Virus record (IMG/VR): IMGVR_UViG_3300043410_001741
Coordinates: 1-31,053 of that record
From: a virus
Length of the DNA: 31,053 nt
Reading direction: 5' to 3' (one strand)
A model generated the notes under the pieces. The model was not told where the DNA came from. It was given only the letters and a program-made list of their open reading frames with translations, and searched no databases. Made by a program: the position numbers and the translations under genes. Shown here in pieces: positions 7,419-14,838 of the stretch (the stretch's first letter is position 1; every line of letters begins with the position of its first letter).

Positions 7419-8420
7419 TTACGCGCGGTTGTTTTTGTCGTATTCGGCATAGCGTTTTACGTACTTCATTCGAAGCACGGGATCGTCCCAAACGCCTGCG
7501 TCAATCAGAGCCTGCTTGCGCTCTGGGTTGATGTACACCTCGGTGCGGGTGCTGGTTGGTGCATGCTCACGGCCAGAGCCAATCGCAGGGCCGCCACGAG
7601 TCTGGCGTTGCTGGCGGGGCTCGTCGCGGGCGCCACGGTCATCGCCATGGTCGTTGCGGCGCTGGGTCTGCTTGAAGCGCTCGGGCAGGCGGCGGGCAAC
7701 GCGATCGCGCAGCTCGTCCCAGTACTCCTCGGTGTCAGGCCGGAAGCCCTCGCGGTGCAGGGCGCCGTCGATGGCCAGCACAACAGCGCTGTCCTCGTCT
7801 TGGCCCTTGAGGTCGTACCAGGGGTTTTCGCTGATGAACTCCTTGGCGTAGTGCACCGCCATGTCGTCCAAACCGTCGTCTTGCTTGACCGGGCGCTGGT
7901 TGGCCGCCTGCTGCTTGGCAAACGCCAGTTGTTGCGCTTTTTGCAAGGCCTGGTCGCGGTAGCGCATGGCCTGGGTGACGTCGTCCCCGTTGCCAGCGGC
8001 CACGGCCTTGGCGATCACGCGCTCGGCCATCTCGGCCTCATTGCGGGCCTGGGCGATCTGGGCGTCGAGCTGAGACAGGTCGGCCTGGTGCGTGCGCTGC
8101 TCGACGGAGCCCAGGCGGCGCTCAAGGTCGTCGTTGCGCTTGCGCAGGAAGTTCAGCTCCAGCTTGTCGCGGCTGATCGCCTCTTCGCGGCGTTGCTTGC
8201 GCTCGGCCTTTTCCTTGCGGCGGCGTTCGCGGATGGCCTCGCGCTCGGCGTCGTTGCCGTCGCCACGGTTGTCGTCGTCGTTGCCATTGAGGCGCGCATC
8301 GCCGTCGTCATCGTGGCCGTCGTCGGCGTTGTCGTTGGGCAGGTTTTCAACGATGACCAGCTCTTCCCGGTTTTCCGGGTTGTTGCTGTTGTCGTTGTCG
8401 TCTTCGGTGAGTGAAGGCAT
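7419..8420 (-). CDS. Scaffold-like head assembly protein, 333 aa
   Basis: The N-terminal 55 residues are almost all Asp, Asn and Glu (NDNSNNPENREEL, DDGHDDDGDARLNGNDDD). They are followed by a long basic/acidic coiled coil, residues about 58-180 (RERRRKEKAERKQRREE, LRKRNDDLERRLGSVEQR). The C-terminal third is mixed, with a short ordered end (NPERKQALIDAGVWDDPVLRMKYVKRYAEYD) that could contact the capsid protein. Highly charged, helical proteins immediately upstream of capsid genes are typically internal scaffolds that are removed on maturation. AGGAGAAAA lies before the ATG. The Asp-rich codon run gives strong sequence bias (many GAC and GAT codons) and large false frames on the other strand. 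Function is inferred from composition and position. Confidence 0.75.
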   Translation of the reverse strand: MPSLTEDDNDNSNNPENREELVIVENLPNDNADDGHDDDGDARLNGNDDDNRGDGNDAEREAIRERRRKEKAERKQRREEAISRDKLELNFLRKRNDDLERRLGSVEQRTHQADLSQLDAQIAQARNEAEMAERVIAKAVAAGNGDDVTQAMRYRDQALQKAQQLAFAKQQAANQRPVKQDDGLDDMAVHYAKEFISENPWYDLKGQDEDSAVVLAIDGALHREGFRPDTEEYWDELRDRVARRLPERFKQTQRRNDHGDDRGARDEPRQQRQTRGGPAIGSGREHAPTSTRTEVYINPERKQALIDAGVWDDPVLRMKYVKRYAEYDKNNRA

Positions 8421-8438
8421 GGTTTTCTCCTGTGATGT

Positions 8439-8903
8439 TTATTGGCAGGCCTCGCAGGTGCCTTCGCCGGAGAGGTCGCAGGCTTTGCCGAGGGGGAAGT
8501 CGTCGTCGTGGGCAGCCTTGGCGGCCAGCTTGCTGCGCAGCTCGTAGCCCATGAGCGGCCAGATTTTGGCCACGGCATTCTGGCGCGCGATCTTCTTGCC
8601 GATTTCGGCGTCGAAGTTCTCGGGGCTGGCGCAGGCCGACTCGCCGGTGACGGTAAAGCCGTTGCGCAGAACCAACACGCAGAATGTCAGCAGGTCAAGA
8701 GGTGCTTTGCTTGCCTCAAACACGCCAGCCTCAATGTCAGGCGAGTAATCTTTGGCCTTTGCAATCACAGCGCCAAGCGTGCCGTGCGCAGCGGTGAAAT
8801 ACACCTCTTCGGCGATGTTGGCCTCAATGTCCGCAGGCGTGATGCGCGCGGCCGTCTTGCCCTTGGCTTGGATTTCCTGTTCGATTTGTGCGTCGGTGCT
8901 CAT
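8439..8903 (-). CDS. Gp49 family protein (N4 Gp49 / Sf6 gene 66 family), 154 aa
   Basis: Residues about 25-130 match the phage Gp49/66 family by eye: an N-terminal helix, LLTFCVLVLRNGFTVTGESA (71-90), and FDAEIGKKIARQNAVAKIWP followed by LMGYELRSKL (97-126). The family is widespread in phages and its members have no agreed function. The last residues carry two Cys (GTCEACQ), which may bind metal. The gene overlaps the RyR-domain gene upstream by an ATGA junction, and the three products (GroES-like, RyR, Gp49) seem to form one translational unit ahead of the scaffold. Confidence 0.88.
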   Translation of the reverse strand: MSTDAQIEQEIQAKGKTAARITPADIEANIAEEVYFTAAHGTLGAVIAKAKDYSPDIEAGVFEASKAPLDLLTFCVLVLRNGFTVTGESACASPENFDAEIGKKIARQNAVAKIWPLMGYELRSKLAAKAAHDDDFPLGKACDLSGEGTCEACQ

Positions 8904-9265
8904 GCAGCGTCTCCTGTTGATTTTTGGATATCGCGCAGGGCGTGCACCACCGCGCGGAAGATAAAGTCCTTGGCCTGCTGCTCACGCGACAGCATGTCAA
9001 ACGGCACGATGCAGTGGTGCGTCTTGGCTTCAGGGTCTTTGGTTGGGCCGTAAACCCAGCCTTCAGCGACTTTTTGCGCCATCCAGCTCTCGTGGCTGGC
9101 CTCGGGACCGACGTTGTTTTCGGTGTGGAGCTTGACGCCAAGCATGGCGCTGTCGCGTTGCCACTGCGGCGCGTCTTCCCAGGCAGGCTGGCTCATGTCC
9201 CCCAAAGACTGGCAGTAAGCGCGGTTCACCTCGTGGCAAACGCGCGCGATCATTTCGTTGCTCAT
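8900..9265 (-). CDS. RyR-domain phage protein, 121 aa
   Basis: The protein is essentially one RyR (ryanodine-receptor-repeat) domain, residues about 8-112. Visible signature: ASHESWMAQKVAEGWVYG (56-73), KDPEAKTHHCIVPFDML (76-92) and a final helix KDFIFRAVVHALRDI. RyR domains occur as stand-alone small proteins in many phages; their bacterial function is unknown, though ligand or nucleotide-derivative binding has been proposed. GAGGGGGC precedes the ATG at 9265. It ends in an ATGA overlap with the Gp49 gene and starts 9 bases after the GroES-like gene. Confidence 0.9.
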   Translation of the reverse strand: MSNEMIARVCHEVNRAYCQSLGDMSQPAWEDAPQWQRDSAMLGVKLHTENNVGPEASHESWMAQKVAEGWVYGPTKDPEAKTHHCIVPFDMLSREQQAKDFIFRAVVHALRDIQKSTGDAA

Positions 9266-9274
9266 GGCGCCCCC

Positions 9275-9685
9275 TCAGATGAAAGCACGGATGGCGAGCG
9301 GATCGCCGGTGACCTGGCCGATGATGTCCAGGTCGTTGAAGATGACGAACAGGGCCGACTCGCCGTTGGCCAGGGGCACTTCCCAGCGATCGCCGCCGTA
9401 CTTGGGCACGCGAACGTAGTCGCCCGGCTTGCACCAGCTGCCTTCCGGCCAGGAGTCCATGGTGTTTCGGTTCTTGAACGCAAGAGCGCCAACAGAGACA
9501 ACGCGGGCCACCTGGGTGTTCCACTTCTCGGTGTCACGCGAGCCGTTGTCGATGATGATGCCCGAGGCGGTCTTGGTCTTGGGGGTGCGAATCTGCACCA
9601 GGACGCGGCTTCCAAACGGGATGATTCCCGGGGATGCGTCGGGGAATGCCTCCCGCATCGCGTCAATCAGCACTTCAGCTGTCAT
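9275..9685 (-). CDS. GroES-like co-chaperonin, 136 aa
   Basis: The order of elements is that of the Cpn10 fold: PFGSRVLVQI (23-32), a mobile-loop-like RTPKTKTASGIII (33-45), QVARVVSVG (58-66), KPGDYVRVPKYGGDRWEV (86-103) and a closing strand ALFVIFNDLDIIGQV. The SGIII segment takes the place of the GG-I-V-L tripeptide by which GroES docks on GroEL. At 136 residues it is longer than GroES (about 97), as is T4 gp31. By analogy with gp31 it could replace host GroES so that GroEL can fold the phage capsid protein; that is inference. No groEL gene is seen. AAGGAGCAGAAG precedes the ATG. Confidence 0.87.
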   Translation of the reverse strand: MTAEVLIDAMREAFPDASPGIIPFGSRVLVQIRTPKTKTASGIIIDNGSRDTEKWNTQVARVVSVGALAFKNRNTMDSWPEGSWCKPGDYVRVPKYGGDRWEVPLANGESALFVIFNDLDIIGQVTGDPLAIRAFI

Positions 9686-9710
9686 CTTCTGCTCCTTTCA
9701 GCAGGTGTAC

Positions 9711-9729
9711 GGCGGCCACAGCGGCCGCC
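9711..9729. repeat. Perfect 7-bp inverted repeat upstream of the GroES-like gene
   Basis: GGCGGCC and GGCCGCC flank a 5-base loop (ACAGC on the plus strand). It lies in the leader of the GroES-like gene, about 25 bases from its ATG, right after a second hairpin. It could influence translation or mRNA stability; no T-tract follows. Confidence 0.5.
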
Positions 9730-9732
9730 ATC

Positions 9733-9768
9733 AAAAAATCTTCACAGACCTGTGCAAATCACAGGTCT
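9733..9768 (-). terminator. Hairpin with T-tract at the end of the 65-aa gene
   Basis: On the minus strand AGACCTGTG (9768-9760) and CACAGGTCT (9754-9746) form a perfect 9-bp stem with a 5-base loop. TTTTTT (9738-9733) follows 7 bases later. The TGA of the 65-aa gene lies inside the left arm. It may be a partial terminator separating the portal/packaging genes from the head-assembly genes. The gap between stem and T-tract makes it weaker than the one at 5212-5264. Confidence 0.55.
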
Positions 9769-9956
9769 CGGTCGCCGTGTCGCTCGTCGTCCAGAAGGGC
9801 AAGCAGGGCTGCAATGGCCGCTTCGTATCCAGCGACCATGCCCACGCGGTATCCGTACTCGAAAGCGTCACGCTCGACCGGGCGCTTGAGAGCCTCAAGC
9901 GCAAATGCCTGCTGGTCAGCCTTGAGCTTTCCGAGCAGGCGGTCCTCGATGGCCAT
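9759..9956 (-). CDS. Small unknown protein, 65 aa
   Basis: The protein MAIEDRLLGKLKADQQAF... is mostly helical and charged, with an Ala-rich helix GYRVGMVAGYEAAIAALLALLDD near the C-terminus. Its start codon shares one base with the TGA of the 45-aa gene (TGATG), showing translational coupling. It resembles small helical phage proteins encoded after the portal, but no function can be given. The stop codon lies in a hairpin. Confidence 0.7.
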   Translation of the reverse strand: MAIEDRLLGKLKADQQAFALEALKRPVERDAFEYGYRVGMVAGYEAAIAALLALLDDERHGDRDL

Positions 9957-10093
9957 CAGGCGGGGGTCTTAGGCATCGTGGGGGCAGACGGCAAGGTCTG
10001 GCCGGTCACGGGCTGGCCAGCGGCCATGCGGTGGTGCTGCTTGACCAGTGCGCCAGTCATTGGCACGGTGCCTTGGGTGGGTTTGTCGCTCAT
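9956..10093 (-). CDS. Very small phage protein, 45 aa
   Basis: ATG at 10093-10091, stop at 9958-9956. It starts MSDKPTQGTVPMTGALVKQH and ends in a Pro/Thr-rich tail (LPSAPTMPKTPA). AAGGAG lies 8 bases before the ATG and the stop overlaps the start of the next gene (TGATG). These two features make it very likely a real gene despite its length. Mostly disordered; function unknown. Confidence 0.7.
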   Translation of the reverse strand: MSDKPTQGTVPMTGALVKQHHRMAAGQPVTGQTLPSAPTMPKTPA

Positions 10094-10114
10094 GGAGTGC
10101 TCCTTGGGGTTGGA

Positions 10115-12643
10115 TTATCGTGTGCCCGGGTTGATCCCGGTACCGGTGCTGACGGCGATTTTCTCGCCGGTGGCAATTTCTGCTGCAGCCATGCGCATGG
10201 CCGTGGCGTTGTCTGAGTCGTTCATCTGCAGGCGGGCATCAATTTCAGCGGCCGTGCGCTGATTCTCGGATGCTTGGCGCAACTGCTCGGACTGGAACTC
10301 CTCGGCGCGAGACTGCTGCTTGTCGGCCAGAGCGGCGGCATCCAGCTGCGACTTCTGCGCGGCTTTTTGTTGCTCGAGCTGCAATCGTGCCGCGTCGGTC
10401 TGGGCCCGCTGCTGCAGTGCAAGCTGCTGCACCTGCGCATTGAGCTGCGCAATCTGCATGCTGTTGTCTTGCGGCATCTGTGGCGGCTGAGGTGCAAACT
10501 GCTCGGCCATCTTGTCGATCTGAGCCAGCTCCTGCGCAAACTGCGCCAGCTGCTGCTCGATGATCTGCTGGACCTTCACGATCACGCGAACCTGCTGCTC
10601 GGCATCGCCGTCGGCGATCAGGTGCTCACGCTCGGCGCGCTGCACAGCCTCGTGTGCTTGCGTGAGGTAAAAGTTCAGCAGGTGGTCGCGCAAGTGCTGC
10701 GCCATCGGGTAGATGTAAGTCTTGACGATGGCCGGGTTCATGCCAAACATCGGCGACTTCAGGAACGCCAGGTGCGTCTGGATGTGCGCCACGTGGTCCT
10801 GCTTGGGCAGCACGTAGACCGGACGGCCCATCGAGGCGGCCACGTTCTCGCTCACCGGGTCAACGTCGTCCTGGCCAGGCTGAGGCTGCAGCACATCGTC
10901 TGGGCTGAGCTTCAGGTTGCGTAGGAACATTTCCTCGACCTTGCGCAGGTCGTACATCTGTGGCATGGCGGCCGCGCGGGCCTGCACGGCCTGGACCTGA
11001 GCGAAGCGCTGGGCCTCGCTGAAAATCGCCGGGTCGCTCACAGGCACAACGTCCATTGGGCCGTCGAAGTCCTCGGGCTTGATCTCCAGGCCAGATTCCT
11101 CGGCCTCGATATCCTCGTCGGTCAGGTAGGCGCTGTTGATGCGGTGCAGGATCTGGAACACGCGCGCCATCGAGTTGTGCAGGCGCGAATGGATGGAGCT
11201 GAACACCACCATGCCCTGCTCAATGAGCGCCAGGGTTGTGCCCACCGGAGCGTTGGGGTTTTGGTCGGACAGTTTCTCGAACGATGTCTGCACCACGCCC
11301 CTGCCAGCGTCCACCAGGAAGCCAAGCAGCTGGAACAGCGTCGGGCTCGGTCCGTTGAACGGAAGCGGCATGGCCAGCTTGCGAATGTCGTCGACCAGGG
11401 CGCCGCCCTCGATCTCGACCACCTCGGTCGGCTGCACGTTGATGGTCTGCCCACCAGGCCCGCCCTTGAGCTTGATCATGGTCGGGATGTTCTGGATGTG
11501 GGCCGAGTCCAGCAGCGCGCGCAGGGCGCCGGTGGCCGCGCCGGACAGGCCGCCGATCATGTGGGTGAGGCCAATCGGGTAGGCGCCGCGCCATGGCACG
11601 AACGGGAACTCGACAATCCAGTCCAGCTCCTTGCGGCGCTTGTCCTCGGGCTCCCAGTTGCGGTACAGGGCCAGGGCCTTGCGCGTGGACTTGTCGATGC
11701 TGATGATGTACGGCTCCATGCCGTCACCGAAGTCCAAGTGGGTGTAAATCTCAAAGATGGTGCGCAGGCCGTCCTCGTTGTAGCTGGTGTCCTCGCGGCC
11801 CTCGATCTTGTCGTTGGCCACACTGGCGCGGCTGAACTCGATCTGATCGGGCGAGCCAATGACCACATCGGCGTACATCCCGGCCTTGACGCGGCGGTTG
11901 AACTCGGACTTGGTGACGTACTGCACGTGCGTCTTGCGCTCGGCCGAGTAAAAGTTGGTGGCCGCAAACGGCAGGTAAATGTCGTCGATCGGGATGAACT
12001 CAGCGGTCGGGCGCTTCCACTGCGGCGACCACATGAGCTTCAAGTACTGCCCGCCGCCCAGGGGCAATTGTGTCGAAAGCTGCTCCAGCTCACCGCGCAG
12101 CTCAGGCATCTGCTGCGTGGTCTGCCAGTTCATGAAGTCGGCCTTGCGACGGGCTTTTTCCAGCTTTTCGGGCTCGACCTCGCCCAGAATCTTGGACTTC
12201 ACGGGACCAGAGGGGGGAAACACCTCCTTCATGAAGCGGGCGCTGAAGTCGACGCAGGCCTCGACCAGCATCGGGTGCACGACCTTATTGGCGCCGGTGA
12301 ATTGCGCGCCGCCGGGGGCATCGTCGCCCAGGCCGGTGCGGCGCAGGCCTTCCTCGTAGAGCTTGTCGCGCTTCTCGCGGGCGTCCTTGTCGCGCTCGAT
12401 CTTGTCGAGCAGGTCGCTGGTCGCGTCGGCCAGCATGCTGCGATCGACCTCGTCGACGATGTTGGCAAAGTGGGCCTTCTTGTCGGCCACATCCTGCTCG
12501 TTTTTCATGCGGATGACCGCACCACCGTCGTCGGTGTCCTCGACCTCCATCTCATCCTCGGTCGGCAGGGTGACGGTCTCGCCGCGCTGCTCTTCCTCGG
12601 AGTCGTTGACGTCGGTGCCGTTGTTCAGAAGTTCGTCTGCCAT
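10115..12643 (-). CDS. Portal protein, 842 aa
   Basis: The size, the position after the terminase and before the head genes, and the sequence pattern identify the portal, the dodecameric ring through which DNA is packaged and which joins head to tail. An acidic N-terminus (residues 1-60) is followed by a helical arm and VVHPMLVEACVDFSARFMKE. Further on are LGGGQYLKLMWSPQWKRP, FIPIDDIYLPFAATNF (wing/clip region) and a helical part FEKLSDQNPNAPVGTTLALIEQ. The last 150 residues are a Gln/Ala-rich coiled coil (IAQLNAQVQQLALQQRAQ), probably the barrel that reaches into the head. At 842 residues it is larger than most portals (about 400-700), as in podoviruses with long barrels. The gene starts 2 bases after the stop of the PcfJ-like gene. 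Confidence 0.88.
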   Translation of the reverse strand: MADELLNNGTDVNDSEEEQRGETVTLPTEDEMEVEDTDDGGAVIRMKNEQDVADKKAHFANIVDEVDRSMLADATSDLLDKIERDKDAREKRDKLYEEGLRRTGLGDDAPGGAQFTGANKVVHPMLVEACVDFSARFMKEVFPPSGPVKSKILGEVEPEKLEKARRKADFMNWQTTQQMPELRGELEQLSTQLPLGGGQYLKLMWSPQWKRPTAEFIPIDDIYLPFAATNFYSAERKTHVQYVTKSEFNRRVKAGMYADVVIGSPDQIEFSRASVANDKIEGREDTSYNEDGLRTIFEIYTHLDFGDGMEPYIISIDKSTRKALALYRNWEPEDKRRKELDWIVEFPFVPWRGAYPIGLTHMIGGLSGAATGALRALLDSAHIQNIPTMIKLKGGPGGQTINVQPTEVVEIEGGALVDDIRKLAMPLPFNGPSPTLFQLLGFLVDAGRGVVQTSFEKLSDQNPNAPVGTTLALIEQGMVVFSSIHSRLHNSMARVFQILHRINSAYLTDEDIEAEESGLEIKPEDFDGPMDVVPVSDPAIFSEAQRFAQVQAVQARAAAMPQMYDLRKVEEMFLRNLKLSPDDVLQPQPGQDDVDPVSENVAASMGRPVYVLPKQDHVAHIQTHLAFLKSPMFGMNPAIVKTYIYPMAQHLRDHLLNFYLTQAHEAVQRAEREHLIADGDAEQQVRVIVKVQQIIEQQLAQFAQELAQIDKMAEQFAPQPPQMPQDNSMQIAQLNAQVQQLALQQRAQTDAARLQLEQQKAAQKSQLDAAALADKQQSRAEEFQSEQLRQASENQRTAAEIDARLQMNDSDNATAMRMAAAEIATGEKIAVSTGTGINPGTR

Positions 12644-12645
12644 GT

Positions 12646-14838
12646 TTACCCTGCGTTGAGTGCGTTGAGATCGCCCACGATGGCGTCGATTCTAGCCGGG
12701 TCGAAGTCTGCTGTGTGGGAATTCGCAACCAGGCCGCCGTCAGCATAGGCTCGAACGTCCCCGGCTTGGCCACCGTCTGCGAATCGGTAGGCCGACGCTG
12801 GGTCCTGCATCGCGTCGCTGTTGTAGATGTTGGAGCCGACCAGGCCACCGTCGGCGTATTTCTGGACCAGTCCGCCGAGCGCGAAGCCTTCCGCGTTTTT
12901 GCGCACGATGTCCTTGTACTCGTCCTCAGTGACAAACCGCTGGCCACCGCGCATCTCAGCTGGCACGCCCGCTTGATGAAGATCAACAAGGCCAGCGTTC
13001 TTCAGATCGCCGACATTGCTCCAGTTTTGACTGCGCACAAAGTCCCGAACGGCAGGCAGGTACTCGGGATTGGGTGCGCGGTTGGATTTTCCTTTGATCT
13101 GGACAATGTCCTCTGCGGGTTTGATGCCCTTGTTTTGGATGAACATGTCAAACGCCGCGTCGGTGTTGTCCATGTTGTAGCCACCAATCTCATCAAACTC
13201 TTTGTGAAGTTTTCGGGCCTCATCTGGGCCCACAGCTGCGGTAACGTCGTCCCATGTTTTCAGTGGTCGCGGGGCAACCTCAATCGTCACGTGCGGCTGG
13301 CCCTTCTTGTCGCGCAGGCTGAAAATCTTGGACCGGCCCTCGACCACGTCAGGACAGTAGCCGCCGACGCAGTGGCCCATGGTTTCGCCCTCGTATTTGA
13401 GGGCATCCTCCAGGGCCTTGACCGATTCGTCCATTTCGACCGTTTTTTTGCGGTTGAAGTCGTCCATGGTCCGACGCACAAAGTCGTTGAACTCGCGAGT
13501 ACCCTCTTCGAGCCCCTCGTCGAATGCCATGTCTTCTGCGACCTCGCGCCCCATTCTTTCGTTAAAGTCAGGGGGCAAATCCATCTCTGGTTTTTCAACG
13601 CCAATCTTGCGGCCAGTTTCCTTTGGGGCTTTGAGCTCCACCCACTTGAAGCCTTGGTCCGGGTACTCCTTAATCACATGCGTGGCGGGCCCCATGGCGC
13701 GGGCCATGTCGGCCTCAGCTTTGTTGGCCGCACGCCACTCGTTGATCTTGGCCACGCGCTCGACCGCCTGGGGCACGGTGACCTTCTCCAGGTCGGAGTA
13801 CTTCAGGCGCAGGTTCTCTGGCAGGCCGGACGCGGGGTTGATGGCGTTTTTCAGCTCGTCGACCAGGTGCTGCATGCCAAGCTCTTCATTCGCGCCGCCA
13901 AGAAGTTCGTACACGCGAGTTTCAGGTGGGACTTTTGCAAGCCATGGGTCTTTTTCAACAAGCTCGGGATATCCGCGCGTCAAGTCGGAGGCTTGAAGTT
14001 CGTTGAAGAAAGTGTCGGCACGTTTTTCCCATCGCTTTGCAAGGTCGGATTGCGCCATGCCTTCTTCGGGGAATCCAGCGGCGATGCGTTGTTTTGAAAC
14101 GCTGTAGCCTGTTGGCGTTGGGTCGTAGTGCAAAACGCCGCGCTCGGCCAGCGCACGCAATGGGTCCTCGGGTGTGGCCATTTCGTTGCGCATGTACTTG
14201 CCGAGCTTGGTTTCAAGCCAGCGGTTCATGGCGGCTTCGGGCTCAAGGCGCGCACGCTCTCTCGCAAAAACAGCCGGGTCCATTGCGACGCCAGCTTCAA
14301 CGTTTTGAGCGTAAGCGGCATCAAGGTCGCGCAAACGAGCGGCAGGGTCTGAGCCAACTACTCGCGTTTTCATCGGCTCGATGACCCGCTCAATCGTTCC
14401 AGCCAGGAAGTTGCCGCCCTTGGGTTTCACCACGTTCACGGCCGGTTGCCCTGCGGCCATGACGAAGTCACGCCCAGCGCGCGACACCGCCGACGGCAGG
14501 CCAGCGATCGCACGCAGTGGGGAGCCGGGCCCGGTGTAGAACCCGCCGCCAATCTGACCGGCACCAGTTGCCGCGCGGCCAACCGGAGTCTCGCTCACGC
14601 TGCGCAGCGGCAGGCGTCGCTCAATGTCCTCGCTGGTCGGCAGGAATGTTTGCTCGGACAAGCCCGGCAGCATGCGCACCAGGGACTCAATATCGCCCGG
14701 GGCGCCCAGCACGCCAGAGGCCAAACCGCGCAGGGCGGCAAGCGGTGCGTCGGCGGAGGCGCGGCGGTCGTTGAGCTCAGGACGGCGGCGGCCAGCGGAG
14801 CGGTAGCCGATATACGGCTGGTTCAGATCATCGGCCAC
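12646..14838 (-). CDS. Large phage protein with a PcfJ-like motif, 730 aa
   Basis: The start is taken as GTG at 14838-14836 because AAGGAG lies 7 bases upstream; an ATG-less longer frame to 14913 would overlap the upstream gene by 86 bases. The N-terminal 130 residues are Arg/Pro/Gly-rich. A helical middle follows. Near residues 480-520 there is YEGETMGHCVGGYCPDVVEG, then SLRDKKGQPHVTIEV. This is the HCVGxY and (S/V)xRxxxxPxxTIE pattern of the PcfJ-like family. The last 90 residues contain short repeats FALGGLVQKYADGGLVG, FADGGQAGD and YADGGLV, as at the ends of several phage structural proteins. It lies between a JAMM-type gene and the portal, with an 11-base overlap to the former. It could be a virion-associated or injected protein; that is inference. 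Confidence 0.75.
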   Translation of the reverse strand: MADDLNQPYIGYRSAGRRRPELNDRRASADAPLAALRGLASGVLGAPGDIESLVRMLPGLSEQTFLPTSEDIERRLPLRSVSETPVGRAATGAGQIGGGFYTGPGSPLRAIAGLPSAVSRAGRDFVMAAGQPAVNVVKPKGGNFLAGTIERVIEPMKTRVVGSDPAARLRDLDAAYAQNVEAGVAMDPAVFARERARLEPEAAMNRWLETKLGKYMRNEMATPEDPLRALAERGVLHYDPTPTGYSVSKQRIAAGFPEEGMAQSDLAKRWEKRADTFFNELQASDLTRGYPELVEKDPWLAKVPPETRVYELLGGANEELGMQHLVDELKNAINPASGLPENLRLKYSDLEKVTVPQAVERVAKINEWRAANKAEADMARAMGPATHVIKEYPDQGFKWVELKAPKETGRKIGVEKPEMDLPPDFNERMGREVAEDMAFDEGLEEGTREFNDFVRRTMDDFNRKKTVEMDESVKALEDALKYEGETMGHCVGGYCPDVVEGRSKIFSLRDKKGQPHVTIEVAPRPLKTWDDVTAAVGPDEARKLHKEFDEIGGYNMDNTDAAFDMFIQNKGIKPAEDIVQIKGKSNRAPNPEYLPAVRDFVRSQNWSNVGDLKNAGLVDLHQAGVPAEMRGGQRFVTEDEYKDIVRKNAEGFALGGLVQKYADGGLVGSNIYNSDAMQDPASAYRFADGGQAGDVRAYADGGLVANSHTADFDPARIDAIVGDLNALNAG

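Noticed and set aside
7137-8414. 425-aa plus-strand open frame
   Set aside because: Opposite the scaffold-like gene; the Val/Ala runs are the complement of Asp-rich codons.
11144-12748. 534-aa plus-strand open frame
   Set aside because: Lies antisense to the portal gene; no ribosome site or neighbour coupling, and composition (His/Leu/Val/Gly bias) is that of a shadow in GC-rich DNA.
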